From NCBI RefSeq assembly GCF_000513935.1, contig NZ_AZUY01000062.1:1-33711 (forward strand): a stretch of 33,711 nt of DNA, given 5' to 3'. Every line of letters starts with the position of its first letter. The first letter of the stretch is position 1. The DNA is from Mesorhizobium sp. WSM3626. Its GTDB lineage: Bacteria > Pseudomonadota > Alphaproteobacteria > Rhizobiales > Rhizobiaceae. A model generated the notes under the pieces. It was not told the origin of the DNA. It ran no database searches and was given only the letters and a program-made list of their open reading frames with translations. Made by a program: the position numbers and the translations under genes. Below, in pieces: positions 23,737-32,501 of the stretch.

Positions 23737-24807
23737 ATGCAGCCGGCAGCAGCCTCGACCGAACGAAGCACCGATATCGCAACCACCGTTGTCGCGACCA
23801 TGCGCCAGCTTGGCATACTCGGCCTGCCACGCAACTACGAGATTTTCTATGAGGCCTTGAGCGGCACCAATCGCGAGCTCAGCCTCGCCGTCGTGTCGTT
23901 GAGCAATCGGCCGACGCAGGACGAACTCGACCAGATCGGGCGCACCTTCTTCGCCCATAACCATGGTCCCGGCATCGTCGAGCATGCCAGAGACGTCATC
24001 GCCCGAGAACTCGAGGAGGTCGCGTCGCTCCTGCGCAGCGAGCGCAGCCACATCGAAAAATACGGCAGGATCCTCGATGAGACATCAAGCGGCCTGAGCA
24101 ACCGCAGCCTTCTCTCCCAGGATCTTCTGCAAAAGATCGCCAACGCAATGACGATCGCAACCAATTCGACGATCGATCACGGCCGGCAGATCGCCTCGAC
24201 GCTCAGCGACAAGACGGCAGAACTCGAAAGCGTCAAGTCGAAGCTCGAGGAATACAAGCGGCTGGCCGACACGGATCCGTTGACCAAGATATGGAACCGC
24301 CGCGCCTTCGACAAGGAAATCACCAGAATCTACAACAGCAACAAGGGTATCCTGTTCAATGCCCTGATCCTCGTCGACATCGACCGGTTCAAGGACATCA
24401 ACGACCGCTACGGCCATCCTGTCGGCGACAAGATCATCCAGATCATCGCCGAGATTTTCCAGACCAGCATTCGCGGCGACATGTTCGTCGCCCGCACCGG
24501 CGGCGAGGAGTTCGCGCTGATCATCGAGGGCGCCAGCGAAGACGCAACCTACGAGATCGCGGAACGCATTCGCGCCCTGATCGAGCAGACGCCGTTCACC
24601 AGCAGCCAGACCGGCATGAATTACGGCACGGTGACGGTATCGATGGGTATCTGCATGGCGTCCGAGGCCGAAGGCCCCGAGGACCTCTACACCAAGGCGG
24701 ATCGGGCGCTCTATCGCTCGAAAGTCAGTGGCCGCAACCGCGTTACCAGGCATTCGGCCATGGCAGGGCGCGCCGGCAAGAGCTGGCTGCTCTACAAGCA
24801 AGACTGA
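23737..24807 (+). CDS. GGDEF-domain diguanylate cyclase
   Basis: A 356-residue cytoplasmic protein. Residues 1 to about 175 are a helical N-terminal region without membrane helices or a recognisable PAS, GAF or receiver domain; 'TDIATTVVATMRQLGILGLP' resembles the N-terminal module found in several rhizobial cyclases. A coiled coil at about 155-178 leads to 'DTDPLTKIWNRRAF' and the GGDEF domain. The active site is GGEEF at 255-259, with 'LVDIDRFKDIND' (212-223) supplying metal and base contacts, so it should make c-di-GMP from two GTP. The inhibitory RxxD site reads Arg246-Gly-Asp-Met249, lacking the Asp at the standard distance, so product inhibition may be weak. It ends before a strong terminator. 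Confidence 0.93.
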   Translation: MQPAAASTERSTDIATTVVATMRQLGILGLPRNYEIFYEALSGTNRELSLAVVSLSNRPTQDELDQIGRTFFAHNHGPGIVEHARDVIARELEEVASLLRSERSHIEKYGRILDETSSGLSNRSLLSQDLLQKIANAMTIATNSTIDHGRQIASTLSDKTAELESVKSKLEEYKRLADTDPLTKIWNRRAFDKEITRIYNSNKGILFNALILVDIDRFKDINDRYGHPVGDKIIQIIAEIFQTSIRGDMFVARTGGEEFALIIEGASEDATYEIAERIRALIEQTPFTSSQTGMNYGTVTVSMGICMASEAEGPEDLYTKADRALYRSKVSGRNRVTRHSAMAGRAGKSWLLYKQD

Positions 24808-24856
24808 AGCTTTTGCGGTTGCACCGGCACGGTCGGAGGCAAAAGATGAAAATGGA

Positions 24857-24884
24857 AAAGGCGCCGGGTTTCCCAGGCGCCTTT
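24857..24884. terminator. Bidirectional intrinsic terminator between the cyclase and DAHP synthase genes
   Basis: AAAGGCGCC at 24857-24865 pairs with GGCGCCTTT at 24876-24884, and inside it GGG pairs with CCC around TTT. The arms carry A and T ends on both sides, and TTTGCTTT follows on the plus strand. It serves the cyclase gene (ends 24807) and the convergent DAHP synthase gene (ends 24910). Confidence 0.85.
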
Positions 24885-24909
24885 GCTTTATCGATCCAAT
24901 TGGCCAGGC

Positions 24910-26283
24910 TCAGCCGTTCGCGACCTGCTTGTGCTGCACCGGATGGCTCTTCTTCAACAAGTCCGAGACCAGGAACGCCAGTTCGATCGCTTGGTCGGCA
25001 TTGAGGCGCGGATCGCAATGGGTGTGGTAGCGGTCCTGCAACTCCTCGGCTGTGATGGCGCGCGCGCCACCGGTGCATTCGGTGACGTTCTTGCCGGTCA
25101 TCTCGACATGGATGCCGCCTGGATGCGTGCCTTCGGCGCGGTGCACCTCGAAGAAGGTCTGCACCTCCTTCAGGATGCGGTCGAAAGGCCGCGTCTTGTA
25201 GCCGGCGGCTTCGATCGTGTTGCCGTGCATCGGGTCCGACGACCAGACCACGCTGCGGCCTTCCTTCTGCACCGCGCGCACCAGCTTCGGCAGATGGTCG
25301 GCAACCTTGTCCGAACCGAAGCGGGCGATCAGCGTCAACCGCCCCGGCTCGTTCTCGGGGTTCAGCAGGTCGATCAGTTCCAGCAGGCCGTCCGGCGTCA
25401 GCGACGGACCGCATTTCAGGCCGAGCGGGTTCTTGATGCCGCGGCAATATTCGACGTGCGCGTGATCGGGTTGGCGCGTGCGGTCGCCGATCCAGATCAT
25501 GTGGCCTGAGGTGGCGTACCAGTCGCCGGAGGTCGAATCCACACGGGTCAGCGCCTCCTCGTAGCCGAGCAGCAGCGCCTCGTGGCTGGTGTAGAAGTCG
25601 GTTTCGCGCAGCGCGAAATTGGTTTCCGACGTAATGCCGACAGCGCGCATGAAATCCATGGTCTCGGTGATGCGGTTGGCAAGCGATTCGTATTTCTCGC
25701 CCTGCGGGCTGTCGGAGACGAAGCCGAGCATCCAGCGATGCACATTCTCCAGGTTGGCATAGCCGCCCTGCGCGAAGGCACGCAGAAGATTGAGCGTCGC
25801 CGCCGACTGACGATAAGCCATTTCCTGGCGGGCGGGATCGGGAATGCGTGATTTCGCGTCGAATTCGATGCCATTGATGATGTCGCCGCGATAGCTCGGC
25901 AGCGTCACCTCGCCCTTGGTCTCGTTGTCGGACGAGCGCGGCTTGGCGAACTGGCCGGCGACGCGGCCAACCTTCACCACGGGCTGCGCACCGGCGAAGG
26001 TCAGCACGACCGACATCTGCAGGAAGACGCGGAAGAAGTCGCGGATGTTGTCCGCGCCATGTTCGGCAAAACTCTCGGCGCAGTCGCCGCCCTGGAGCAG
26101 GAAGGCTTCCCCGGCGGCAACAGTCGCCAGCTGCTTCTTCAGCTTGCGCGCCTCGCCGGCGAAAACCAGCGGCGGAAAGGTGGCGAGTTGGGCTTCCGTA
26201 TTCTTCAGCGCGGCAAGGTCCGGATAAGCGGGAACCTGCTTGATCGGCTTTGCTCTCCACGAATTCGGCGACCATTTCGTCAT
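24910..26283 (-). CDS. aroG: Class II 3-deoxy-7-phosphoheptulonate (DAHP) synthase
   Basis: A 457-residue class II (plant/mycobacterial type) enzyme that condenses phosphoenolpyruvate and erythrose 4-phosphate in the first step of the shikimate pathway. Family marks are 'LLQGGDCAESFAEH' with the metal Cys near residue 68, 'LRETDFYTSHEALLLGYEEA', 'GLKCGPSLTPDGLLEL', 'ARFGSDKVADHLP', 'VWSSDPMHGNT', 'GGIHVEMTGKNVTEC' and 'CDPRLNADQAIELAF', which together supply the metal and phosphate ligands. The start at 26283 gives 'MTKWSPNSWRAKPIKQVPAY', the usual N-terminus of the alphaproteobacterial enzyme; the frame is open for 25 more residues to 26358, inside a structured leader. aroG is the name used for some homologues and is not certain for this organism. 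It is 159 bp downstream of mfd. Confidence 0.95.
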   Translation of the reverse strand: MTKWSPNSWRAKPIKQVPAYPDLAALKNTEAQLATFPPLVFAGEARKLKKQLATVAAGEAFLLQGGDCAESFAEHGADNIRDFFRVFLQMSVVLTFAGAQPVVKVGRVAGQFAKPRSSDNETKGEVTLPSYRGDIINGIEFDAKSRIPDPARQEMAYRQSAATLNLLRAFAQGGYANLENVHRWMLGFVSDSPQGEKYESLANRITETMDFMRAVGITSETNFALRETDFYTSHEALLLGYEEALTRVDSTSGDWYATSGHMIWIGDRTRQPDHAHVEYCRGIKNPLGLKCGPSLTPDGLLELIDLLNPENEPGRLTLIARFGSDKVADHLPKLVRAVQKEGRSVVWSSDPMHGNTIEAAGYKTRPFDRILKEVQTFFEVHRAEGTHPGGIHVEMTGKNVTECTGGARAITAEELQDRYHTHCDPRLNADQAIELAFLVSDLLKKSHPVQHKQVANG

Positions 26284-26319
26284 CGCTGCACCCAACGCTC
26301 TTTCCGGCGAACACCTTGC

Positions 26320-26352
26320 CCGCCATTTCCAGCCCCCAAAATGGGGTGGCGG
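26320..26352 (-). promoter_or_regulatory. Alternative hairpins in the leader of the DAHP synthase gene
   Basis: CCGCCA (26320-26325) can pair with TGGCGG (26347-26352), enclosing CCCC (26334-26337) paired with GGGG (26343-26346). CCA at 26329-26331 competes for the TGG at 26347-26349. A minus-10-like box, TAGAAT on the minus strand at 26377-26382, would start a transcript just upstream. An ATG at 26358 opens a frame that contains two Trp codons in three and runs in frame into the synthase. This could be a cis-regulatory leader for aromatic supply; no U-tract follows, so classical attenuation is not shown. Confidence 0.35.
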
Positions 26353-26425
26353 CTCCATACACGAAGCCGATTTCCTATTCTAGACCGGAATTTCGGTGCT
26401 GGCGAATGGCTTGACGCCCCCAGGA

Positions 26426-26439
26426 CGCCTCGAAAGGCG
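26426..26439 (-). terminator. UUCG-loop hairpin after mfd
   Basis: CGCCT at 26426-26430 pairs with AGGCG at 26435-26439; on the minus strand the loop reads TTCG, a very stable tetraloop. It starts 3-4 bp after the mfd stop. No T-run follows, so it is a 3' end stabiliser or weak terminator. Confidence 0.45.
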
Positions 26440-26442
26440 AGA

Positions 26443-29400
26443 TCAGGCCGTCTTCTCAGCCAACTTCGCCAGTTGCGTCATGACGACAGCCGAGCCCGCC
26501 AGACGCTTCTCCGCCGTCGGCCAGTCGCGGATGAAGACCACGCTGTGGTCGGCCCGGATCTTGGCCAGCGAACCCTGCTCGCCAATATACTTGACCAGTC
26601 CGACGGGGTTCGAAAATTCGCGCTTGCGGAAATGGATGACGACGCCCTTCGGCCCCGCATCGAGCTTCTCGACATTGGCCTTGCGGCAGAGCGCCTTGAT
26701 GAAGACGATCTTGAGGAGATGCTTCACCTCCTCCGGCAGCGGGCCGAAACGGTCGATCAGCTCGGCGCCGAAGGCGTCGATTTCCTCGGTGTTTTCGAGA
26801 TCGCCGAGACGGCGGTAGAGCGCCAGCCTGAGCTGCAGGTCCGGCACGTAGCCTTCCGGGATCATCACGGCGGTGCCGACGGCGATCTGCGGCGACCAGC
26901 CGCCATCCTGGACCTCGCCGGAATCCTTCACCTCGGCCACCGCCTCCTCCAGCATCTGCTGGTAGAGCTCGAAGCCGACCTCCTTGATGTGCCCGGACTG
27001 TTCCTCGCCGAGAAGATTGCCGGCGCCCCTGATGTCGAGGTCATGGCTGGCGAGCTGAAAGCCGGCGCCCAGCGTGTCGAGCGATTGCAGCACCTTCAGC
27101 CGACGCTCGGCGGTGTCGGTGAGCTTGCGGTTGGCCGGCAGGGTGAACAGCGCATAGGCGCGCACCTTCGAGCGCCCGACGCGGCCGCGCAGTTGGTAGA
27201 GCTGCGACAGGCCGAACATGTCGGCGCGATGGATGATCAGCGTGTTGGCGGTCGGGATATCGAGGCCGGATTCGACGATTGTGGTCGACAGAAGCACGTC
27301 GTACTGGCCGTCATAGAAGGCGTTCATGATGTCGTCGAGTTCGCCCGGCGGCATCTGGCCGTGGGCCACCGCCACCTTCAGTTCGGGAACGGATTCCTTC
27401 AGGAAATCATCGATTTCCGCCAGATCGCTGATACGAGGCACGACATAGAAAGAATGCCCGCCACGGTAACGCTCACGCAGCAGCGTCTCGCGAATCACCA
27501 AGGGATCGAACGGCGAGATGAAGGTGCGCACCGCCATGCGGTCGACCGGCGGCGTGGCGATGAGCGACAGTTCGCGCACGCCCGTCAGCGCCAGCTGCAG
27601 CGTGCGCGGGATCGGCGTCGCCGACAGCGTCAGCACATGGACGTCGGTCTTCAGGTCTTTCAGCCGCTCCTTGTGCTTGACGCCAAAATGCTGCTCCTCG
27701 TCGATAATCAGCAGGCCGAGATTCTTGAACGAGATGGCGGAACCGAGCAGCGCATGGGTGCCGATAACGATATCGACCTGCCCTTCGGCAATGCCCTTCT
27801 TGGTCTCGGCCAGATCCTTGGCACCGACCAGCCGCGAGGCCTGGGCGACACGAATGGGAAGCCCTGAGAAACGCTGCGAGAATGTCTTGAAATGCTGGCG
27901 CGACAACAGCGTCGTCGGCACCACCACCGCGACCTGAAACCCTTCCATCGCCGCGATGAAGGCGCCGCGCAGCGCCACTTCGGTCTTTCCAAAGCCGACG
28001 TCGCCGCAGATCAGCCGGTCCATCGGCTTGCCGGCGCCAAGGTCGCCGCGCACCGAGTCGATGGCCGTCTGCTGGTCGTCGGTTTCCTCATAAGGGAAGC
28101 GGGCGGCAAACTCGTCATAGAGGCCTTCGGCCGGCACCAGCGCCGGCGCGGCGCGCATCTGACGCTCGGCGGCGATGCGGATCAGTTGCCCGGCCATATC
28201 GAGCAGGCGCCGCTTCAGCTTGGCCTTGCGCGACTGCCAGGCGCCGCCGCCGAGCTTGTCCAGCGTCGCCTCGGCTGTGTCGGAGCCGTAGCGCGACAGC
28301 AGCTCGATGTTTTCCACCGGCAGGAACAGCCGGTCGTCGCCGGCATAGTGGATTTCCAGGCAATCATGCGGCGCGCCGACCGCTTCGATGGTGCGCAGGC
28401 CGATGAAGCGGCCAATGCCATGGTCGGTATGGACGACAATGTCACCGGCCGACAAGGCCGAGGCCTCGGCAATGAAATCGGAAGCGCGCTTCTTGCGCTT
28501 CGAGCGGCGGATCAGCCGGTCGCCCAGAATGTCCTGTTCGGCGACAACCACCAGCTGTTCAGTCTCAAAGCCGGATTCCAGTGGCAAAACCGCCAATGCG
28601 GCCTGTCCCGGCTCGAGCTGTTCAGCCTCCGCCAGCGTCTCGACCTGCTTGAGATTGCCGAGATGGTGCTCGGCCAGGATCTGGCCAAGCCGGTCGAGCG
28701 ATCCTTCGGTCCAGCCTGCGATGACGACGCGGCGGCGCGCCGCGCGCTCGTCGGCTATGTGCCGGACGACGACATCGAAGACATTGACGTTCGGATCGGC
28801 TCGCTCCTCGACGAAGCTGCGACCATGGCGCGAGCCGGCGTGGAAGACTTTCTTACCTCCCAAATCAGGCGCATCGAACACGGTAAAATCGATGTCCTCG
28901 CGCTCGCCAAGCGAAGCCTTGAGATTCTCCGGCGAGAGATAGAGCAGGTCCGGCGCAACCGGCTTGTAGGGCACCGCATCCCTAAGCGCCCCGTCAGCCT
29001 GTTTTTTGCGCGCCTCGTAGTGGTCGAGGATCAGCGTATGGCGCTCGGCAAGCGCCTCATGCGCCAGATGGTCGAAAACCACGGGTGCGTCCGGCAGGTA
29101 GTCGAACACGGTCTCCAGCCGCTCGTAAAAGAACGGCAGCCAATGCTCCATGCCGGCGAAGCGCCGCCCCTCGCTGACCGCCGCGTAGAGCCCGTCGTCA
29201 CGCGATGGCGCGCCGAAGGCTTCGATATAGGAGCGGCGGAAGCGGCTGATGGTTTCCGGCGTCAGCGCCACTTCGCTCATCGCCTGCAGCGCCATCCACT
29301 TGCGCTGACCGGTGGTGCGCTGCGTGGCCGCGTCGAAGACGCGGATCGATTCCAGTGTGTCGCCGAAGAAATCAAGCCGCAGCGCCTCTGTCCAACCGGG

Positions 29401-29940
29401 TGCGAAGAGGTCGAGAATGCCGCCGCGCACCGCGAATTCGCCGATGCCGCGCACGGTCGGCACCCGCTCGAATCCCGACGTCTCCAGCCGTGCGATCAGC
29501 GCATTCATGTCGATCTGGTTGCCGGGTCTGGCGTGGAAGGTCTGCGCCTCGACAAGCTCAGCGGGCGGAATGCGCTGCAGCAGCGCGTTGGCGGTGGTGA
29601 GAATGACGGCACGGTGCGGTTTCTTCGCCAGCGCGATCATGGCGGTCAGTGCATCGAGGCGCTTGGCGGCGGCATCGGAACCGGGCGACACACGGTCGTA
29701 TGGCAGGCAGTCCCAGGCAGGCAGTTCCAGCACAGGCAGGCCGGGCGCGACGAAGGACAGCGCCTCGATGATGGAAGGCAAGCGCTGGCCGTCGCGGGCC
29801 ACGAACAGCACTGGCTTGTCGGGTGCGATTTCGAGCGCCGTCTGTACCAGCGCGAAGGCCTCGTAGCCGTCGGCGACACCGTCGACGATGAACTGGCCGG
29901 CGCGGCCCTTCGGCAAGCCAATGGTGGGGATGAGAGCCAT
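26443..29940 (-). CDS. mfd: Transcription-repair coupling factor
   Basis: A 1165-residue ATP-dependent translocase that removes RNA polymerase stalled at DNA lesions and recruits UvrA. Domains run from an N-terminal UvrB-homology module, through the RNA polymerase-interacting CarD-like domain near residues 500-550 ('GDIVVHTDHGIGRFIGL', 'DRLFLPVENIELLSRYG'), the RecG-like motor with Walker A 'GDVGFGKTEVAL' near 643 and the DEEQ box near 747, 'LTLSATPIPRTLQLALTGVR', 'TTIVESGLDIPTANTLI' and 'QLRGRVGRSK', to the C-terminal TRCF domain. The size is normal for the family. The ATG at 29940 is used; a TTG directly before it is in frame. It follows sdhE on the same strand across a 71-bp spacer filled by an extragenic palindrome. 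Confidence 0.97.
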   Translation of the reverse strand: MALIPTIGLPKGRAGQFIVDGVADGYEAFALVQTALEIAPDKPVLFVARDGQRLPSIIEALSFVAPGLPVLELPAWDCLPYDRVSPGSDAAAKRLDALTAMIALAKKPHRAVILTTANALLQRIPPAELVEAQTFHARPGNQIDMNALIARLETSGFERVPTVRGIGEFAVRGGILDLFAPGWTEALRLDFFGDTLESIRVFDAATQRTTGQRKWMALQAMSEVALTPETISRFRRSYIEAFGAPSRDDGLYAAVSEGRRFAGMEHWLPFFYERLETVFDYLPDAPVVFDHLAHEALAERHTLILDHYEARKKQADGALRDAVPYKPVAPDLLYLSPENLKASLGEREDIDFTVFDAPDLGGKKVFHAGSRHGRSFVEERADPNVNVFDVVVRHIADERAARRRVVIAGWTEGSLDRLGQILAEHHLGNLKQVETLAEAEQLEPGQAALAVLPLESGFETEQLVVVAEQDILGDRLIRRSKRKKRASDFIAEASALSAGDIVVHTDHGIGRFIGLRTIEAVGAPHDCLEIHYAGDDRLFLPVENIELLSRYGSDTAEATLDKLGGGAWQSRKAKLKRRLLDMAGQLIRIAAERQMRAAPALVPAEGLYDEFAARFPYEETDDQQTAIDSVRGDLGAGKPMDRLICGDVGFGKTEVALRGAFIAAMEGFQVAVVVPTTLLSRQHFKTFSQRFSGLPIRVAQASRLVGAKDLAETKKGIAEGQVDIVIGTHALLGSAISFKNLGLLIIDEEQHFGVKHKERLKDLKTDVHVLTLSATPIPRTLQLALTGVRELSLIATPPVDRMAVRTFISPFDPLVIRETLLRERYRGGHSFYVVPRISDLAEIDDFLKESVPELKVAVAHGQMPPGELDDIMNAFYDGQYDVLLSTTIVESGLDIPTANTLIIHRADMFGLSQLYQLRGRVGRSKVRAYALFTLPANRKLTDTAERRLKVLQSLDTLGAGFQLASHDLDIRGAGNLLGEEQSGHIKEVGFELYQQMLEEAVAEVKDSGEVQDGGWSPQIAVGTAVMIPEGYVPDLQLRLALYRRLGDLENTEEIDAFGAELIDRFGPLPEEVKHLLKIVFIKALCRKANVEKLDAGPKGVVIHFRKREFSNPVGLVKYIGEQGSLAKIRADHSVVFIRDWPTAEKRLAGSAVVMTQLAKLAEKTA

Positions 29941-29961
29941 CAAATCACGGTCTTGTTTATC

Positions 29962-30005
29962 GCAATTCCGAACGGAAAACCGCTTCGCACTTTTCCTGGA
30001 ATTGC
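29962..30005. repeat. Nested extragenic palindrome between sdhE and mfd
   Basis: GCAATTCC (29962-29969) is the exact reverse complement of GGAATTGC (29998-30005). Inside it GGAAAA (29974-29979) pairs with TTTTCC (29991-29996). The 44-bp unit fills most of the spacer between the sdhE stop (30012) and the mfd start (29940). The core around 'CCGCTTCGCACTTTTCCTGG' matches a short repeat I remember as frequent in Mesorhizobium intergenic DNA; the copy number must be checked against a genome. Confidence 0.6.
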
Positions 30006-30011
30006 TTTTGT

Positions 30012-30299
30012 TCAGAATGTCATGGTCCGGCGGGACGCCAGGATTTTTTGCAGGACGGCACAGTCGATCTCCGCCGGCACCGGGCGTTCGCCCGTGACCA
30101 GCGGCAGGAATTCTGTGTCGGCAATATCGAGGAGCCTCTCATATTGGTCGATTTCCTCGGCGGTCAAGGTGCCGATCTCGGCATCGGCGAAGGTGCCGAG
30201 GATGAGGTCCATCTCGCGTAGGCCGCGATGCCAGGAGCGGAACAACAGCTTGCGGCGGTGGGCGTCCAGCCCCTCGCTTGATCGTTTCGTTCCGGTCAT
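30012..30299 (-). CDS. sdhE: Succinate dehydrogenase flavinylation factor SdhE
   Basis: A 95-residue protein of the SdhE/Sdh5 family, which helps attach FAD covalently to the succinate dehydrogenase flavoprotein subunit. The family motif RGxxE is present as Arg25-Gly-Leu-Arg-Glu29 in 'SWHRGLREMDLILG', followed by the helical 'LTAEEIDQYERLLDIADTEF'. The frame is open upstream to 30764, but the ATG at 30299 has GAGGA at a normal distance and gives the normal family length. The short basic N-terminus ('MTGTKRSSEGLDAHRRKLLF') is usual in alphaproteobacteria. It is divergent from recG (93 bp) and precedes mfd, an order common in Rhizobiales to my knowledge. Confidence 0.93.
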   Translation of the reverse strand: MTGTKRSSEGLDAHRRKLLFRSWHRGLREMDLILGTFADAEIGTLTAEEIDQYERLLDIADTEFLPLVTGERPVPAEIDCAVLQKILASRRTMTF

Positions 30300-30392
30300 T
30301 GTGCCGCATCCTCGCTTCAAGCGGCGCATATAGCGTGGATAGTGGGCGGTGTCAGCCTTTGCGCTGCGGCCGTCGCGACATAAGCTGACATC

Positions 30393-32501
30393 ATGCGTCC
30401 TTCCATACTCGATCCCCTGTTTGTCCCGATCACCTCGCTTGCCGGCGTCGGGCCGAAGGTCGGTGCGTTGATCGAGAAGGTCGTGGCGGCCGACCTCGGC
30501 GATCGCGCCGCGCGCGCCGGCGATCTCCTGTTCGTGCTGCCCCACACCGTCATCGACCGCCGCAACCGGCCTGGCATCGCCCTCGCGGCCGAAGGCGCCA
30601 TCGTGACGCTCGAGCTGCGCATAGACCGCCACCAGCCGCCGCCGCGCGGCAACAGGTCGGTGCCCTACCGGGTCTACGCCCATGACGATACCGGCGAAAT
30701 CGGTCTGACCTTCTTCCATGCCCATGCCGCCTATCTCGAAAAGGCAATGCCTGTCGGCGAGCATGTCGTGGTGTCAGGCCGTATGGAATGGTTCAACGGA
30801 CGCCCGACCATGGTCCATCCCGACCATATCGCACTCGCCAGCGAAGCCGAGAACCTGCCGCTGGTCGAGCCGGTCTATCCGCTGACCGCAGGGCTGTCCG
30901 GCAAGGTGCTGCGCCGTGCGATCGGCCAGGCGCTCGGCCGTCTGCCGGACCTGCCGGAATGGCAGGATGATGCCTTCATGCGCCGCCAGAGCTTTCCGTC
31001 CGTTGGCGACGCGCTGACCCGCATCCATTATCCCGGCGATCCGCTCGATGTCGCGGTCGAAGGGGCTGCATGGCGCCGCCTCGCCTATGATGAATTGCTC
31101 GCCGGCCAGGTCTCGCTGGCCCTGGTGCGGGCAAAGGTGCGACGCCTGTCAGGCCGCCCTCTCGTCGGCGATGGCCGCATCGTCGAGAAGCTGCGTGCGG
31201 CCCTGCCCTATTCGCTCACTCCCTCGCAGGAATTCGCGCTCGCCGAAATCAACGCCGATCTCGCCGATCCAGAGCGCATGCTGAGGCTGCTGCAAGGCGA
31301 TGTCGGTTCGGGCAAGACGGTCGTGGCTTTGTTGGCCATGGCACGCGCCGTCGAGGCCGGCGGCCAGGCGGCGCTGATGGCGCCGACCGAAATCCTGGCG
31401 CGCCAGCATCTGGCGACGATCACCCCGCTTGCAGCCAAGGTCGGCTTGCGCATCGCCATCCTGACCGGCCGTGAAAAGGGCCGCGAGCGAGCCGAAACAC
31501 TGGCTGGTCTTGCCAGCGGCGAGATCGATATCGTCGTCGGCACCCACGCGCTGTTTCAGGAAACGGTCAGCTTCCACGACCTGGTCCTGGCCGTCATCGA
31601 TGAGCAGCATCGCTTCGGCGTTCATCAGCGGCTTGCCATCACCGCCAAGGGCGACGCGCCCGACATGCTGGTGATGACCGCGACCCCGATCCCGCGCACG
31701 CTGGTGCTGACCGCCTTCGGCGACATGGATGTCTCGAAGCTGACGGAAAAACCGGCCGGCCGTCAGCCGATCCGCACCGTTACGCTGCCGCTCGAACGGC
31801 TCGACGAGCTGGTCGGCCGCATGCTCGATGCCGTCGCGGATGGCCAGAAGATCTACTGGATTTGCCCGCTGGTCGAGGAATCCGAAGAAATCAAGCTAAT
31901 GTCGGCCGAGGATCGTTTCGCTTCGCTGAAGCCGCTGTTCGGCGATCGCATCGGCCTTGTCCATGGCCGCATGAAGGGTGCCGAGAAGGACGAGGCGATG
32001 CGTGCCTTCAAGCAAGGCGAGACGCGCATCCTGATCGCCACCACGGTCATCGAAGTCGGCGTCGACGTTCCTGACGCCACGATCATGGTCATCGAGCATG
32101 CCGAACGCTTCGGGCTCGCCCAGTTGCACCAGCTGCGCGGCCGGGTCGGACGCGGCGACAAGCCCTCATCCTGCGTGCTGCTCTACAAGGACCCGCTTGG
32201 CGAGACCGCCAAACGCCGGCTGTCGGTGATGCGCGAGACCGAGGACGGCTTCCTGATCGCCGAAGAGGATCTGAAAATGCGCGGCGAAGGCGAATTGCTC
32301 GGTACCCGCCAGTCCGGCACGCCTGGTTTCCAGGTGGCGCGCATCGAGGCGCATGCCGACCTACTGGAGGCCGCCCGAGACGACGCCAGGCTGATCCTGT
32401 CGCGCGATCCCGAACTGCAATCGGATCGCGGCGAGGCGCTGCGGCTCCTGCTCTACTTGTTCGGCCGCGACGAGGCCGTGCGGCTCCTGCGCGCCGGATG
32501 A
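30393..32501 (+). CDS. recG: ATP-dependent DNA helicase RecG
   Basis: A 702-residue superfamily 2 helicase that remodels stalled forks and branched DNA. The N-terminal wedge (OB-fold) domain covers about residues 1-190 ('LITSLAGVGPKVGALIEK'-like start, then 'GEIGLTFFHAHAAYL', 'VVSGRMEWFNGRPTMVHPDH'). Motor motifs are Walker A 'LLQGDVGSGKTVVALL' near 300-311, 'APTEILARQHL', DEQH near 402-405 in 'VIDEQHRFGVHQR', 'MTATPIPRTL', 'TVIEVGVDVPDATIMVIEHA' and 'QLHQLRGRVGRG'. The C-terminal end has 'GTRQSGTPGFQVARI'. The length suits the family. No strong ribosome site is seen before the ATG. The last 49 bp overlap the DUF502 gene on the other strand. Confidence 0.97.
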   Translation: MRPSILDPLFVPITSLAGVGPKVGALIEKVVAADLGDRAARAGDLLFVLPHTVIDRRNRPGIALAAEGAIVTLELRIDRHQPPPRGNRSVPYRVYAHDDTGEIGLTFFHAHAAYLEKAMPVGEHVVVSGRMEWFNGRPTMVHPDHIALASEAENLPLVEPVYPLTAGLSGKVLRRAIGQALGRLPDLPEWQDDAFMRRQSFPSVGDALTRIHYPGDPLDVAVEGAAWRRLAYDELLAGQVSLALVRAKVRRLSGRPLVGDGRIVEKLRAALPYSLTPSQEFALAEINADLADPERMLRLLQGDVGSGKTVVALLAMARAVEAGGQAALMAPTEILARQHLATITPLAAKVGLRIAILTGREKGRERAETLAGLASGEIDIVVGTHALFQETVSFHDLVLAVIDEQHRFGVHQRLAITAKGDAPDMLVMTATPIPRTLVLTAFGDMDVSKLTEKPAGRQPIRTVTLPLERLDELVGRMLDAVADGQKIYWICPLVEESEEIKLMSAEDRFASLKPLFGDRIGLVHGRMKGAEKDEAMRAFKQGETRILIATTVIEVGVDVPDATIMVIEHAERFGLAQLHQLRGRVGRGDKPSSCVLLYKDPLGETAKRRLSVMRETEDGFLIAEEDLKMRGEGELLGTRQSGTPGFQVARIEAHADLLEAARDDARLILSRDPELQSDRGEALRLLLYLFGRDEAVRLLRAG

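Noticed and set aside
24743..26362. 539-residue minus-strand frame overlapping DAHP synthase
   Set aside because: It is a shifted frame of the class II DAHP synthase gene; the in-frame product carries all family motifs.
27892..30333. 813-residue open frame on the plus strand
   Set aside because: It lies opposite mfd and sdhE, which have full motif support; its composition is that of an antisense frame.
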